64,000 bases of DNA from Photobacterium frigidiphilum (GCF_003025615.1 NZ_PYMJ01000005.1:1-64000); one strand, 5' to 3'; counted from the stretch's first letter, positions 10,479 to 19,919 are shown. Numbers and translations: made by a program. The notes: generated by a model from the letters alone, not told the origin.

Positions 10479-10889
10479 TTATAAGCCTTCAATCATATGA
10501 TTGATTGCTGCGACGATCTCATCGTCACTACAATCCATACATGAGCCCTTAGCTGGCATTGCGTTAAAGCCGTTAAGAGCATGATCTGTTAATACGTCCA
10601 TCCCTTTGGCTAAACGTGGGCTCCAATCGCCCGCATCCCCTAGCTTTGGTGCACTTAAAACCCCAGAGCCATGACAGGCGATACAGAAGGTGCCATAAAC
10701 GGCATCACCTGAACGAGGGCCTGATGTTGCAGCTGTATCTATAGGGGCATCACCTTCTAAATAAACCGAACCAACAGGTTTAATTCGTTCTGCGATAGCG
10801 TCGTCTGACATATCAGCCGCAGCAACTGAACCAGCAAACGTTAATGCTGCTACTGTCGCGACGATTAACTGTCGAAGAGATAATTCCAT
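10479..10889 (-). CDS. Cytochrome c5-type monohaem cytochrome
   Basis: A periplasmic c-type cytochrome of about 136 residues. A Sec signal peptide (about 1-24, ending SVAAA-D) precedes the mature domain. The haem motif CIACH is near residue 70, MPAKGSCMDC supplies the distal methionine, and the paired cysteines CMDC are typical of cytochrome c5. I prefer the ATG at 10889: AAGGTGAG lies six bases upstream, whereas the GTG at 10898 would overlap that SD. It acts as a soluble electron carrier; its partner is unknown here. Confidence 0.88.
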   Translation of the reverse strand: MELSLRQLIVATVAALTFAGSVAAADMSDDAIAERIKPVGSVYLEGDAPIDTAATSGPRSGDAVYGTFCIACHGSGVLSAPKLGDAGDWSPRLAKGMDVLTDHALNGFNAMPAKGSCMDCSDDEIVAAINHMIEGL

Positions 10890-11132
10890 TGAGCTCACCT
10901 TACACTTCCAAATTATTTATGTGCTATTGCCGCAGCCGTATATAATGAATTGTTTTTAATCGAACTGTTGAGACTAGGCAGTGATTATTTACAAAATGTT
11001 TAAAATGTAAAAACCAAGTTATTATATCTGTTAAATTTAAAGTGATAAACAGAGTGGCTGTATTTGTATGAAGCTAATCAATACTTAATTGTTTAAAATT
11101 GAAGCATACAGTAAAAAAAACAAAAAAAAGAC

Positions 11133-11161
11133 TAGACGAATACTCCCCTGATCCGTAATAT
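11133..11161 (+). promoter_or_regulatory. Candidate tRNA operon promoter
   Basis: TAGACG (11133-11138) and TAATAT (11156-11161) are spaced by 17 bp. A GC-rich discriminator (CACCTCCGCCG) follows, as in stringently controlled stable-RNA promoters. It is 23 bp upstream of the first tRNA. Confidence 0.55.
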
Positions 11162-11183
11162 TCACCTCCGCCGACAGGGCAAG

Positions 11184-11260
<77 letters not shown>

Positions 11261-11294
11261 TCCGGTATAAAAAATTGGTAAAATAGAAACAATG

Positions 11295-11370
11295 GTGGCT
11301 ATAGCTCAGTTGGTAGAGTCCCGGATTGTGATTCCGGTTGTCGCGGGTTCAAGCCCCGTTAGCCACCCCA
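11295..11370 (+). tRNA. tRNA-His (GTG), copy 1
   Basis: A 76-nt cloverleaf with anticodon GTG at 11328-11330 and encoded CCA. A G at 11294 can pair with the discriminator C, supplying the G-1 typical of tRNA-His. Confidence 0.97.
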
Positions 11371-11436
11371 TATTTTAGAAGATTGATTGTTAAATCAGTG
11401 TTCTCAGGCGATAGCCTTTAAAAAGCAAGATTTAGT

Positions 11437-11513
<77 letters not shown>

Positions 11514-11522
11514 CTAACAATG

Positions 11523-11598
11523 GTGGCTATAGCTCAGTTGGTAGAGTCCCGGATTGTGATTCCGGTTGTCGCGGGTTCAAGCCCCGTTAGCCACCCCA
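11523..11598 (+). tRNA. tRNA-His (GTG), copy 2
   Basis: Sequence identical to the copy at 11295-11370, with the same G-1 base. It is part of a repeated His-Pro unit. Confidence 0.97.
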
Positions 11599-11646
11599 TA
11601 TTTAGGTAGTGTTTCACTCCCTTGGCTTTAAGCCTAAAACGATTGT

Positions 11647-11723
<77 letters not shown>

Positions 11724-11732
11724 CCATTAGAA

Positions 11733-11762
11733 AGCCTCGTCGAAAGACGAGGCTTTTTTTTA
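11733..11762 (+). terminator. tRNA operon terminator
   Basis: Stem AGCCTCGTC/GACGAGGCT with GAAA loop and an eight-base T run, ten bases after the last tRNA. Confidence 0.92.
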
Positions 11763-12446
11763 TCTTTTAAATCCTCTTATTACCTCCTCCGATTATTAAA
11801 AATCGCCGCTTGTTATCATTTCCCTCTAAATTATTCGTGATTTTTCTTTTTCATTGATTGCTGACGTTTAATCCATATAGTGATGTACTTTTCCTTCCAA
11901 TCACCTTAGTTATTATTTCAAGTTACTGATATATTTGCATTTTATTTTCATGTGGCTTTGAGGCGAGTAAAAAAACAAACCTATACATGCATTGGTGGTA
12001 TTCACTGCATTGGCACTTATCATTTGAACATATATATCGATATTATCTTTTTGTGTGGTTTAAATGGCTGCTTTGGCCTGTATTGTTGGGGTATGTTTAT
12101 ATAGTGTTAAATTTTGCGTGAGTTTTTTTGGTTTTTTATTCATAGTGATTTTATTTTAAGTTATAAGATATAGGGCTTTTTCTAGATGAAAATTCTTAAT
12201 TCAACCTTGTATAGCAGCACCTTGATGGTGTTTCACAACCTCTGGATAATCGCTTTTCGTATGGTTTGAATTGAGTATTTATTCGTTCTTTACGCTATTT
12301 TTCAGTTTTTCAGCTTGTTTTGTTGCTTTTCTGTGAAATTTTTGACAGATTATTGGACGTACTTATGTCCAGCTATTCGTACTGGAAGTGAAAGGATTCA
12401 ATTTTTCAGACAGGGCAGAAAGCTGCCAAGCAGTTGAGGTCTGGTA
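11763..12446. other. AT-rich non-coding stretch upstream of the peptide ABC operon
   Basis: About 680 bp without a convincing gene. It presumably carries the operon promoter. TTGACA at 12342-12347 is followed by a weak -10 candidate near 12364, and a TGGAC-N8-GTCCA inverted repeat (12354-12371) overlaps that candidate, so it could be an operator. GAGG lies eight bases before the first ATG. Confidence 0.5.
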
Positions 12447-14165
12447 ATGTCATTATTAGAAGTAAAAAATCTCCGTATAGAATATCCCTCTCGTCATGGG
12501 GTACATGCCGCTGTTAAATCACTCTCGTTCTCTATTGAACGCGGTGAGATAGTCGGTGTAGTGGGTGAGTCAGGAGCCGGTAAGTCGACAGTAGGTAATG
12601 CTGTGATTGATTTATTGAGCCCACCAGGAAAGGTCGCAAGTGGTGACGTTTATCTGGATGGCGATAAAATCTCAGGTTTATCATCAGAAGAGATGAGAAA
12701 GATTCGAGGCTCAAAGATTGGATTTATTTTCCAAGATCCGATGACGTCGTTAAACCCGCTCTTTACGGTTGAGCAACAGATAACAGAAACTATCTTAACG
12801 AATTTAGAGGTGACGAAGGCTGAAGCCTATACGCGTGCTATCAGTTTAATGGAGCAGGTTGGTATTCCTGAACCAGAACTTCGTATAAAACAATATCCGC
12901 ACCAGTTTTCTGGTGGTATGCGTCAACGTGTGGTGATTGCGATAGCACTATCAGGTGAGCCTGATCTGATCATTGCCGATGAGCCAACAACCGCACTCGA
13001 TGTATCAATTCAAGATCAAATCCTTACTCTTATTCGTAACCTTTGTATCGAGAAGAATGTCGGCTGTATGCTGGTCACTCACGATATGGGCGTTGTATCG
13101 AATGTAACCGATCGGGTTGCGGTAATGTATCGTGGTGATTTGGTTGAGATCGGTACGACTGAACAAGTATTGAGTCGCCCTAACCACCCGTATACTAAAA
13201 GTTTAATTTCTGCGGTCCCTCGTTCTGATGTGAAGCTTAGTCGTTTCCCGTTAGTTAGCTATATCGAAGAAGCGCATGAATTAACCAAACTTGATGTAAA
13301 AACGCATTGGTTAGGTCAAAGTGAAGACCAGCGCAATTACACAGGTGCTTTGCTTCAGGTTGAAAACGTGAATTTACGCTTTACGACGAAAGATTCATTT
13401 TTTGAAAGTCGCCGTGAATATGTGCAAGCCTCTAATAATGTTAGCTTTGAAATTTATGAAGGTGAGACATTTGGTTTAGTGGGTGAATCTGGTTCAGGTA
13501 AATCAACGATTGCACGTGTCATTGCTGGGCTATACCCGCCTAATTCAGGCAAGGTGACGTTTGAAGGAATAGACCTTACGGCACTTAAAAGTGAAAAACA
13601 ACGCCGCCCAATGCGTCGTCAGATGCAGATGGTGTTCCAGAATCCGTATTCTTCAATGAACCCACGGATGAAAATATTCGATATTATTGCCGAACCTATC
13701 CGTTTCCATAAACTGTCTGATAATGAAGCGCAAACGCGTCAAATTGTGCATGACTTATTGGATCATGTTGGTTTAGGTCGTGCAGCAAGTGTGAAATTCC
13801 CCCATGAATTTTCTGGTGGTCAGCGTCAGCGCATTTCTATCGCTCGTGCGCTTGCTACTCGCCCTCGTTTATTAATTTGTGATGAGCCGACATCTGCATT
13901 GGATGTATCGGTACAGGCACAGATCCTTAACCTGCTGAAAGATCTGCAGGATGAGTTAAACCTTACCATGCTATTCATTAGCCATGATTTACCCGTTATA
14001 CGACAAATGTGTGACCGTATTGGTGTAATGCGGCAAGGAACACTGTTGGAAGTCTCGCCTACCGAGCAACTGTTTACTGCACCTCAGCATGAGTACAGCA
14101 AACACCTGATTTCATTAATGCCTGAATTTAAAGGGATGAGTCAGGAAGGATTGAAATTAGCTTAA
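12447..14165 (+). CDS. Peptide-type ABC importer, double ATPase (DppD-DppF fusion)
   Basis: A 572-residue protein with two complete ABC cassettes in one chain. The first has Walker A GESGAGKST near residue 39, signature FSGGMRQRV near 154 and Walker B IIADEPTTALD near 174. The second has GESGSGKST near 350, FSGGQRQRI near 454 and LICDEPTSALD near 475. DppD/OppD-type and DppF/OppF-type halves are normally two genes; fused forms resemble GsiA/YejF. It energises import with the binding protein and permeases that follow in the same operon. Peptide substrate is inferred; glutathione or other peptides are possible. Confidence 0.9.
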   Translation: MSLLEVKNLRIEYPSRHGVHAAVKSLSFSIERGEIVGVVGESGAGKSTVGNAVIDLLSPPGKVASGDVYLDGDKISGLSSEEMRKIRGSKIGFIFQDPMTSLNPLFTVEQQITETILTNLEVTKAEAYTRAISLMEQVGIPEPELRIKQYPHQFSGGMRQRVVIAIALSGEPDLIIADEPTTALDVSIQDQILTLIRNLCIEKNVGCMLVTHDMGVVSNVTDRVAVMYRGDLVEIGTTEQVLSRPNHPYTKSLISAVPRSDVKLSRFPLVSYIEEAHELTKLDVKTHWLGQSEDQRNYTGALLQVENVNLRFTTKDSFFESRREYVQASNNVSFEIYEGETFGLVGESGSGKSTIARVIAGLYPPNSGKVTFEGIDLTALKSEKQRRPMRRQMQMVFQNPYSSMNPRMKIFDIIAEPIRFHKLSDNEAQTRQIVHDLLDHVGLGRAASVKFPHEFSGGQRQRISIARALATRPRLLICDEPTSALDVSVQAQILNLLKDLQDELNLTMLFISHDLPVIRQMCDRIGVMRQGTLLEVSPTEQLFTAPQHEYSKHLISLMPEFKGMSQEGLKLA

Positions 14166-14243
14166 CCATCTGTACCGGTTATGGCTATTGCAATTGCCTT
14201 GGCTGGGTTTAGTAAAACTAATAAGAAGCAAACACAACAGCAA

Positions 14244-14257
14244 GGGAGTTCGCTCCC
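14244..14257 (+). other. UUCG-capped hairpin before the binding-protein gene
   Basis: GGGAG-TTCG-CTCCC forms a very stable small stem-loop, 19 bp before the start of the binding-protein gene and just before its AAAGGAG RBS. There is no T run, so it is not a terminator. It may protect or mark a processed 5' end of the binding-protein mRNA. Confidence 0.5.
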
Positions 14258-14276
14258 CGCATAAAGGAGTTATGCA

Positions 14277-15836
14277 ATGAAAACACTCAAGAGTAAATTA
14301 GCAATTGCGTTAATTGCCGCAGGCTTAAGTTTCAATGTCGCCGCCGCTGAGATTAAAGTGGGTTACGCCGCTGATCCGGTTTCGATGGATCCCCATGAGC
14401 AGCTATCTGGTGGTACGCTGCAAATGTCTCATATGGTTTTTGACCCTCTTGTGCGTTTTACTCAAGATTTGGAGTTTGAGCCTCGTCTAGCTGAAAGCTG
14501 GAAGCGTATTGATGACAATACGTTCCGCTTTACACTGCGTAAAGGGGTGAAATTCCACTCTGGTAATACGTTAACTGCTGATGACGTGGTTTGGACATTT
14601 AACCGTCTTAAATCATCACCCGATTTCAAAGCAATCTTCGAACCGTATACCGCAATGAAAAAAGTGGATGACTATACGGTTGAACTGATTTCAAAAGGTC
14701 CTTACCCGCTAGTGCTTCAAACGGCAACTTACATCTTCCCTATGGATAGCAAGTTCTACTCGGGCAAAACTGCAGATGGCCAAGATAAATCACTGCTTGT
14801 GAAGCACGGTAACTCTTTTGCATCGACCCATATTTCGGGTACTGGTCCTTTTATTGTGACCTCGCGTGAACAAGGGGTGCAGGTTGTTTTTGAACGCTTT
14901 AAAGATTACTGGGATACCGAATCGAAAGGTAATGTTGATAAGCTAACGTTAATTCCAATCAAAGAAGATGCAACTCGCGTGGCAGCGTTGTTGTCGGGTG
15001 GTGTTGATATGATTGCCCCCGTTGCACCTAACGATCATAAGCGTGTAGAAAAAGCTGACGGTATCGATCTTGTTACGCTGCCAGGCACACGTATTATCAC
15101 GTTCCAGATGAACCAAACCAGCAATGAAGCACTAAAAGATGTACGCGTTCGTCAGGCGATTGTTCATGCAATCAATAACGAAGGCATCGTGAAGAAAATA
15201 ATGAAAGGCTTTGCTACAGCGGCGGGTCAGCAAGGTCCTGCTGGGTATTCGGGTTATGAGGCAGATCTTGTTCCTCGTTACGATCTGAAAAAAGCCAAAG
15301 AGCTTATGAAGGAAGCAGGCTACGAGAACGGCTTTAACCTCTCAATGATGGCACCAAACAACCGTTATGTTAACGATGCAAAAGTTGCCCAAGCGGCAGC
15401 GGCAATGTTATCTAAAATCGGTATTAAAGTGGATCTGAAAACATTGCCTAAAGCGCAATACTGGCCTGAGTTCGATCTGTGTTCAGCAGATATGATGATG
15501 ATTGGTTGGCACTCAGATACTGAAGATTCAGCAAACTTTTCTGAATTCTTAACCATGACACGTGATGAGAAAACTGGGAAAGGCCAATACAACTGTGGTT
15601 ATTACTCAAACCCAGAGGTGGATAAATTGGTTAATGCATCTAACGTAGAAACGGATCCGGCTAAACGCAGTAAAATGCTGCAAACCGTAGAAGCCACGTT
15701 ATACAACGATGCGGCATTTGTGCCTCTTCACTGGCAAAACCTAGCATGGGGTGCTAAATCTAACGTTCATATTAAACCGATTGTGAACGCGATGGATTAC
15801 CCATACTTTGGCGATCTCGTGGTTGATGAAAAGTAA
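14277..15836 (+). CDS. Periplasmic peptide-binding protein (SBP family 5)
   Basis: A 519-residue extracytoplasmic solute-binding protein of the DppA/OppA class. It has a Sec signal peptide (about 1-24, ending AAA-E) without lipobox cysteine. The family 5 pattern RLAESWKRIDDNTFRFTLRKGVKFHSG is present in the 75-100 region (quoted in part: TFRFTLRKGVKFHSG). It captures peptides in the periplasm for the permease pair at 15917-17839. RBS AAAGGAG lies eight bases upstream. It resembles the V. cholerae binding protein in the same neighbourhood; the exact ligand is unknown. Confidence 0.9.
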   Translation: MKTLKSKLAIALIAAGLSFNVAAAEIKVGYAADPVSMDPHEQLSGGTLQMSHMVFDPLVRFTQDLEFEPRLAESWKRIDDNTFRFTLRKGVKFHSGNTLTADDVVWTFNRLKSSPDFKAIFEPYTAMKKVDDYTVELISKGPYPLVLQTATYIFPMDSKFYSGKTADGQDKSLLVKHGNSFASTHISGTGPFIVTSREQGVQVVFERFKDYWDTESKGNVDKLTLIPIKEDATRVAALLSGGVDMIAPVAPNDHKRVEKADGIDLVTLPGTRIITFQMNQTSNEALKDVRVRQAIVHAINNEGIVKKIMKGFATAAGQQGPAGYSGYEADLVPRYDLKKAKELMKEAGYENGFNLSMMAPNNRYVNDAKVAQAAAAMLSKIGIKVDLKTLPKAQYWPEFDLCSADMMMIGWHSDTEDSANFSEFLTMTRDEKTGKGQYNCGYYSNPEVDKLVNASNVETDPAKRSKMLQTVEATLYNDAAFVPLHWQNLAWGAKSNVHIKPIVNAMDYPYFGDLVVDEK

Positions 15837-15863
15837 ATTTCGATAAATAGTAATATGTGTACC

Positions 15864-15893
15864 AGTGCCGAAGTATTCACTTCGGCACTTTTT
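15864..15893 (+). terminator. Intra-operon terminator-like hairpin
   Basis: Perfect 10-bp stem AGTGCCGAAG/CTTCGGCACT with a six-base loop and TTTT. It lies between the binding-protein gene and the first permease, which are otherwise co-oriented. It probably gives partial termination, or a 3' barrier, so that the binding protein is made in excess over the membrane parts. Confidence 0.75.
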
Positions 15894-15916
15894 AAGGATG
15901 ATAGAAGGGGCAGGGA

Positions 15917-16894
15917 ATGTTTTCGTTTCTGGTCAAGCGCCTGTTTCAGGCACTGATAGTGATGTTTGTGATCAGTCTGGTGGCTTTTGCCATTCAGGAT
16001 AACCTTGGCGACCCACTGCGAGAGCTGGTAGGGCAGTCTGTATCAGAAGCTGAACGTCAACAATTACGCGATGAACTTGGTCTTAATGACCCGTTTGCGA
16101 CTAAATATAGCCGTTTTATTGTTAACGCGGTTCAAGGTGATTTAGGCACATCGTATTTCTTTAAGCGCCCAGCTGCAGAAGTGATTCTGGACAAGCTAGT
16201 GGCAACGCTTGAGCTGGTGTTCGGCGCCACGCTCATCATTATTGTGGTGTCGATACCTCTGGGGGTTTATTCCGCTATCCACCCCAATAGCACATTTACT
16301 AAAATTGTGATGACTTTAAGCAGTGTCGGTATTTCGGTGCCCGTCTTTTTAACCGCGATCATGTTGATGTATGTCTTTTCCATTGAGTTGGGTTGGCTAC
16401 CCTCATTTGGCCGTGGTGAAACCTATAACCTATTAGGCTGGGAGTCGGGCTATTTCACTATCGATGGTCTTAAGCACTTAGTGCTGCCTTGTGTCGCGCT
16501 TGCTTCTATTATGTTGCCGCTTTTTATTCGCTTGGTGCGTTCAGAAATGCTAGAAGCGTTAAGCTCTGAATACATTAAGTTTGCCCGCGCAAAAGGTTTA
16601 TCCAGCCGTAAGATTTATTATCAACACGCATTGAAAAATACCATGCTGCCAGTACTGACTGTGGGTGGGGTTCAAATTGGTACTATGGTGGCCTACACCA
16701 TTTTGACCGAAACCGTATTCCAGTGGCCGGGTACGGGCTTATTGTTCCTTGATGCGATTAACCGGGTTGATACCCCGCTAATTACAGCATACGTCATTTT
16801 TGTGGGTTTAATTTTTGTGGTAACCAATACCATTGTTGACCTGCTATATGGCTTGGTTAACCCGACCATTAATCTAACAGGCAAAGGGGAGTAA
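15917..16894 (+). CDS. Peptide ABC importer permease (DppB-like)
   Basis: A 325-residue integral membrane protein with about six hydrophobic segments. The N-terminus FLVKRLFQALIVMFVISLVA is typical of the DppB/OppB subfamily. The EAA-type cytoplasmic loop EYIKFARAKGLSSRKI (near residue 215) contacts the ATPase. AAGGGG lies six bases before the ATG. It pairs with the DppC-like permease three bases downstream. Confidence 0.92.
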   Translation: MFSFLVKRLFQALIVMFVISLVAFAIQDNLGDPLRELVGQSVSEAERQQLRDELGLNDPFATKYSRFIVNAVQGDLGTSYFFKRPAAEVILDKLVATLELVFGATLIIIVVSIPLGVYSAIHPNSTFTKIVMTLSSVGISVPVFLTAIMLMYVFSIELGWLPSFGRGETYNLLGWESGYFTIDGLKHLVLPCVALASIMLPLFIRLVRSEMLEALSSEYIKFARAKGLSSRKIYYQHALKNTMLPVLTVGGVQIGTMVAYTILTETVFQWPGTGLLFLDAINRVDTPLITAYVIFVGLIFVVTNTIVDLLYGLVNPTINLTGKGE

Positions 16895-16897
16895 GTT

Positions 16898-17839
16898 ATG
16901 AATACAACAACAGTCGCCACTCCAAGCCGTTGGGAGCGTTTTAAAAATTCAGATATCGTGTACTACTTCTTAAAAGATAAAGTCGCGATGTTCAGCTTTG
17001 CTATTTTCCTTACTTTTGTGACTGCTTCAGTATTCGCACCGTTGATCTCGCCAACCGACCCTTATGATTTGTCGGCGATTGACATCATGGATTCTGAGCT
17101 ACCACCGTCTTGGATGGAAGAGGGTGATAGCCGCTTTCTGTTAGGTACGGATGATCAGGGGCGAGATATTTTTTCTACCATTCTTTATGGTTCTCGCTTA
17201 TCGCTAACCATTGGTCTATTAGCTGTTGGCCTTCAGTTACTTCTGGGTGTGACTATTGGTTTAAGTGCGGGTTACTTTGGTGGTCGCATCGATAGCTTTT
17301 TGATGCGTTTTGCTGATGTGCAGCTTTCGTTCTCAACCATGATGGTTGCCATTATTGTGTCGGCGATTTTCCGAACGGCATTAGGTGCTGAATTGTTCAG
17401 CCAATATGCGGTGATCATGCTGGTGGTGATTATCGGTGTGGCTGAATGGCCGCAGTATGCACGTACTGTGCGTGCATCAGTATTGGCCGAGAAGAAGAAA
17501 GAGTATGTTGAAGCTGCGCGTGTAATGGGGTTCCGTTCGCTACGTATCATGTTCCGCCATATTTTACCTAACTGTTTGTCACCTATCTTGGTTATTTCAA
17601 CAGTACAAGTCGCGAATGCGATTATGTCAGAAGCGGCATTATCCTTCTTAGGTTTAGGCTTACCGGTTGATCAACCGTCATTGGGCTCTTTGATCAGTAT
17701 TGGTTTTAATTACATCTTCTCTGGTTCTTGGTGGATCACAGCATTCCCTGGCATCGTTTTGATCTCGCTGGTATTGGTGATTAACTTACTGGGTGACTGG
17801 CTACGTGATGTATTTAACCCGAAACTGTATAAAGGCTAA
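16898..17839 (+). CDS. Peptide ABC importer permease (DppC-like)
   Basis: A 313-residue permease with the DppC/OppC N-terminal extension and a first membrane segment near residues 30-50. The segment LLGTDDQGRDIFSTILYGSR (near residue 80-100) is the family hallmark. The EAA loop EYVEAARVMGFRSLRIMFRH is near residue 195. It follows the DppB-like gene by three bases and is the last gene of the operon before a terminator. Confidence 0.92.
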   Translation: MNTTTVATPSRWERFKNSDIVYYFLKDKVAMFSFAIFLTFVTASVFAPLISPTDPYDLSAIDIMDSELPPSWMEEGDSRFLLGTDDQGRDIFSTILYGSRLSLTIGLLAVGLQLLLGVTIGLSAGYFGGRIDSFLMRFADVQLSFSTMMVAIIVSAIFRTALGAELFSQYAVIMLVVIIGVAEWPQYARTVRASVLAEKKKEYVEAARVMGFRSLRIMFRHILPNCLSPILVISTVQVANAIMSEAALSFLGLGLPVDQPSLGSLISIGFNYIFSGSWWITAFPGIVLISLVLVINLLGDWLRDVFNPKLYKG

Positions 17840-17857
17840 CGTCTGACGTTACTGAAC

Positions 17858-17887
17858 AAAAAAGGTGATCTTCGGGTCACCTTTTTT
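17858..17887 (+). terminator. Peptide ABC operon terminator
   Basis: Stem GGTGATC/GGTCACC (one G-T pair) with a TTCG loop, flanked by A run and TTTTTT. Confidence 0.88.
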
Positions 17888-18034
17888 ATGACTTGAAGCT
17901 GGTTCTTTAAGCAGTAAGTGGTTGTTAATAGAATTATTTTGTTCGTAAAATAAACACTTGAACAAGAAGTTGAAAACTTTGCGTTATTGCCACTAGCAAT
18001 TCTCTGCCAGCGGTATACAATAACCAGCACATCT

Positions 18035-18111
<77 letters not shown>

Positions 18112-18118
18112 GATTTTA

Positions 18119-18142
18119 AGCCTCGTCTTCGGACGAGGCTTT
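18119..18142 (+). terminator. tRNA-Trp terminator
   Basis: Stem AGCCTCGTC/GACGAGGCT with TTCG loop, then TTGTT. The stem is the same as that of the tRNA operon terminator at 11733. Confidence 0.85.
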
Positions 18143-18301
18143 GTTCTATCTAGGTATTGGTAAATTACCTTCTCTCCTCTTCGTTTACTGCCTTAAATTA
18201 ATCAAAGTACTCTCGATTGCTCAAAATTATGCTCAGGACTTGTTGCGAAAGCCATTTCTCGCTAGAATTCTATTCTAGTAATGAGCTTTTGGGTTCATTA
18301 C

Positions 18302-18352
18302 GGGTGATGGAGTTCCACCTTTAACCGCTCGACTGAGATAATGACTCCTGCT
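18302..18352 (+). promoter_or_regulatory. Fluoride riboswitch aptamer (crcB motif)
   Basis: The conserved crcB-motif blocks occur in order: GGTGATGGAGTTCCACC (18303-18319), AACCGCT (18323-18329) and AATGACTCCTGC (18340-18351). GGAGT (18309-18313) can pair with ACTCC (18344-18348), and GGTG (18303-18306) with CACC (18316-18319), matching the pseudoknotted aptamer. It lies 90 bp upstream of a CLC-F-type fluoride antiporter gene, the classic partner of this riboswitch. Confidence 0.9.
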
Positions 18353-18357
18353 GTAGT

Positions 18358-18409
18358 AGGATAGATCCGTCTATGGTGGGGCCCGGTCATTAGCCATAGC
18401 GCCTATCCT
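18358..18409 (+). promoter_or_regulatory. Fluoride riboswitch expression-platform hairpin
   Basis: Immediately after the aptamer, AGGATAG (18358-18364) pairs with CTATCCT (18403-18409) and CTATGG (18371-18376) with CCATAG (18394-18399), giving a long two-part stem-loop without a T run. Its apical GTCATTA (18386-18392) is complementary to TAATGAC (18339-18345) of the aptamer, so competing folds are possible. Role inferred. Confidence 0.5.
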
Positions 18410-18440
18410 GAATATAACTCTGATTAAGATAGATACTGGT

Positions 18441-19811
18441 ATGGCACATCCATTAAGCACTAACCCTAAAACCTTTGTCCATATTTTGAGATGGACACTT
18501 CTGATTATTCCTGTTGCCGTAATTGTCGGCTCTCTCAATGCTTTCTTTCTGTGGATTTTAAACCTCGCTACGATTACGCGTATTGATAGTCCGTGGTTAA
18601 TTTATTTATTGCCGTTGGCCGGTATTGTCATCGTTTATTCTTACCGAAATTTAGGTAAAAACTCTGAAGGGGGAAATAACCTGATCATGGATGAAATTCA
18701 TGAGCCAGGAGCTGGCATTCCTATCCGGATGGGACCATTAGTTTTATTCACGACAGTGATCACTCACTTATTCGGTGGTTCTGCTGGACGAGAAGGAACA
18801 GCGGTACAAATTGGCGGGGCAACGACGCATTGGTTAGCCCGAGTCTTTAAGCTCAATAAAGCTGATACTCGTTTGATCCTTATTGCAGGTGTAGCAGCTG
18901 GATTTGGTTCAGTCTTTGGTACTCCGCTTACAGGCGCTATATTTGCTCTTGAAGTACTGGCTATTGGACGCCTTCGTTATGATGCAATCATTCCTGCATT
19001 ATTTGCGGCAATACTTGCTGATGTGGTCTGCAGCGCCTGGGGGGCCCATCATACGCATTACCGGATCGACTTCCTTGAAACCATCACATTGTTTGAGCAT
19101 GCCGTCAAAATAGACATTATGATGGTAGTGAAGGTTGTGGTGGCCTCAATCGTCTTTGGCTTGGCTGGCTATCTGTTTGGCGAGCTGACCCATGCATTTA
19201 AAGATATCTTTAAGGCGACGCTGAAAAACCCTTACCTAATCGTGGTAGTTGGTGGGCTGATAGTTATTGCTGCTGTTCAGCTTATCGGCAACTATGACTA
19301 TATCGGCCTTGGCGTGTACTCGAGCCGAGAAGGTGGAGTGAGTATTCTCAGTGCCTTCACGGAAGGTGGTGCAGAATGGTATAGCTGGCTGTTAAAGCTG
19401 CTGCTAACCGCCGTCACATTGGCAGCTGGTTACAAAGGTGGTGAAGTAACACCTTTATTTTTTGTCGGCGCAACGCTGGGCAATACCCTTGCTTGGGTGT
19501 TGGGTGCGCCAGTTGATCTCTTTGCTGCCTTAGGTTTTTTGGCTGTGTTTGCTGCGGCGACCAATACTCCACTCGCTTGTACCATTATGGGGGTTGAGTT
19601 GTTCGGTGCCGATCACATGTTGTATTTTGCGATTGCCTGCTATACCGCGTATTACTTCAGTGGCCATACTGGTATTTACTCATCACAGAGAGTGGCCGTG
19701 CCGAAGTTATTCGATCTAGAGGGGGCACCTAAAATTCCCCATAAATTGGGTGAACTACGCGATACACATTCCTCGCTACTGAAAAGCTTAGTGAAAAAAT
19801 ACACTAAATAA
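18441..19811 (+). CDS. CLC-F-type fluoride/proton antiporter
   Basis: A 456-residue CLC-family membrane protein. It has the CLC-F signatures rather than those of chloride ClcA. The N-terminal selectivity loop reads [12 protein letters not shown] near residue 75 in place of GSGIP. The gating-glutamate motif reads GREGTAVQ near residue 116 in place of [25 protein letters not shown] follows in the C-terminal half. Together with the riboswitch this supports export of cytoplasmic fluoride. The RBS before the ATG is weak, with no clear GGAG. A strong terminator follows directly, so the unit is monocistronic. Confidence 0.9.
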   Translation: MAHPLSTNPKTFVHILRWTLLIIPVAVIVGSLNAFFLWILNLATITRIDSPWLIYLLPLAGIVIVYSYRNLGKNSEGGNNLIMDEIHEPGAGIPIRMGPLVLFTTVITHLFGGSAGREGTAVQIGGATTHWLARVFKLNKADTRLILIAGVAAGFGSVFGTPLTGAIFALEVLAIGRLRYDAIIPALFAAILADVVCSAWGAHHTHYRIDFLETITLFEHAVKIDIMMVVKVVVASIVFGLAGYLFGELTHAFKDIFKATLKNPYLIVVVGGLIVIAAVQLIGNYDYIGLGVYSSREGGVSILSAFTEGGAEWYSWLLKLLLTAVTLAAGYKGGEVTPLFFVGATLGNTLAWVLGAPVDLFAALGFLAVFAAATNTPLACTIMGVELFGADHMLYFAIACYTAYYFSGHTGIYSSQRVAVPKLFDLEGAPKIPHKLGELRDTHSSLLKSLVKKYTK

Positions 19812-19812
19812 T

Positions 19813-19850
19813 ATTCAGGCTACACGTCAGTGTGGCCTGAATCGTTTTTT
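19813..19850 (+). terminator. Terminator after the fluoride antiporter gene
   Basis: A 13-bp stem ATTCAGGCTACAC/GTGTGGCCTGAAT with one T-G pair, a GTCA-type loop and a TTTTTT run. Confidence 0.92.
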
Positions 19851-19919
19851 AGGTCAGGTATCGTTTTCTGCGGATAGCACTTGCTGCTTCTAATTTGCTT
19901 GCATATACTCTCTATTCAA

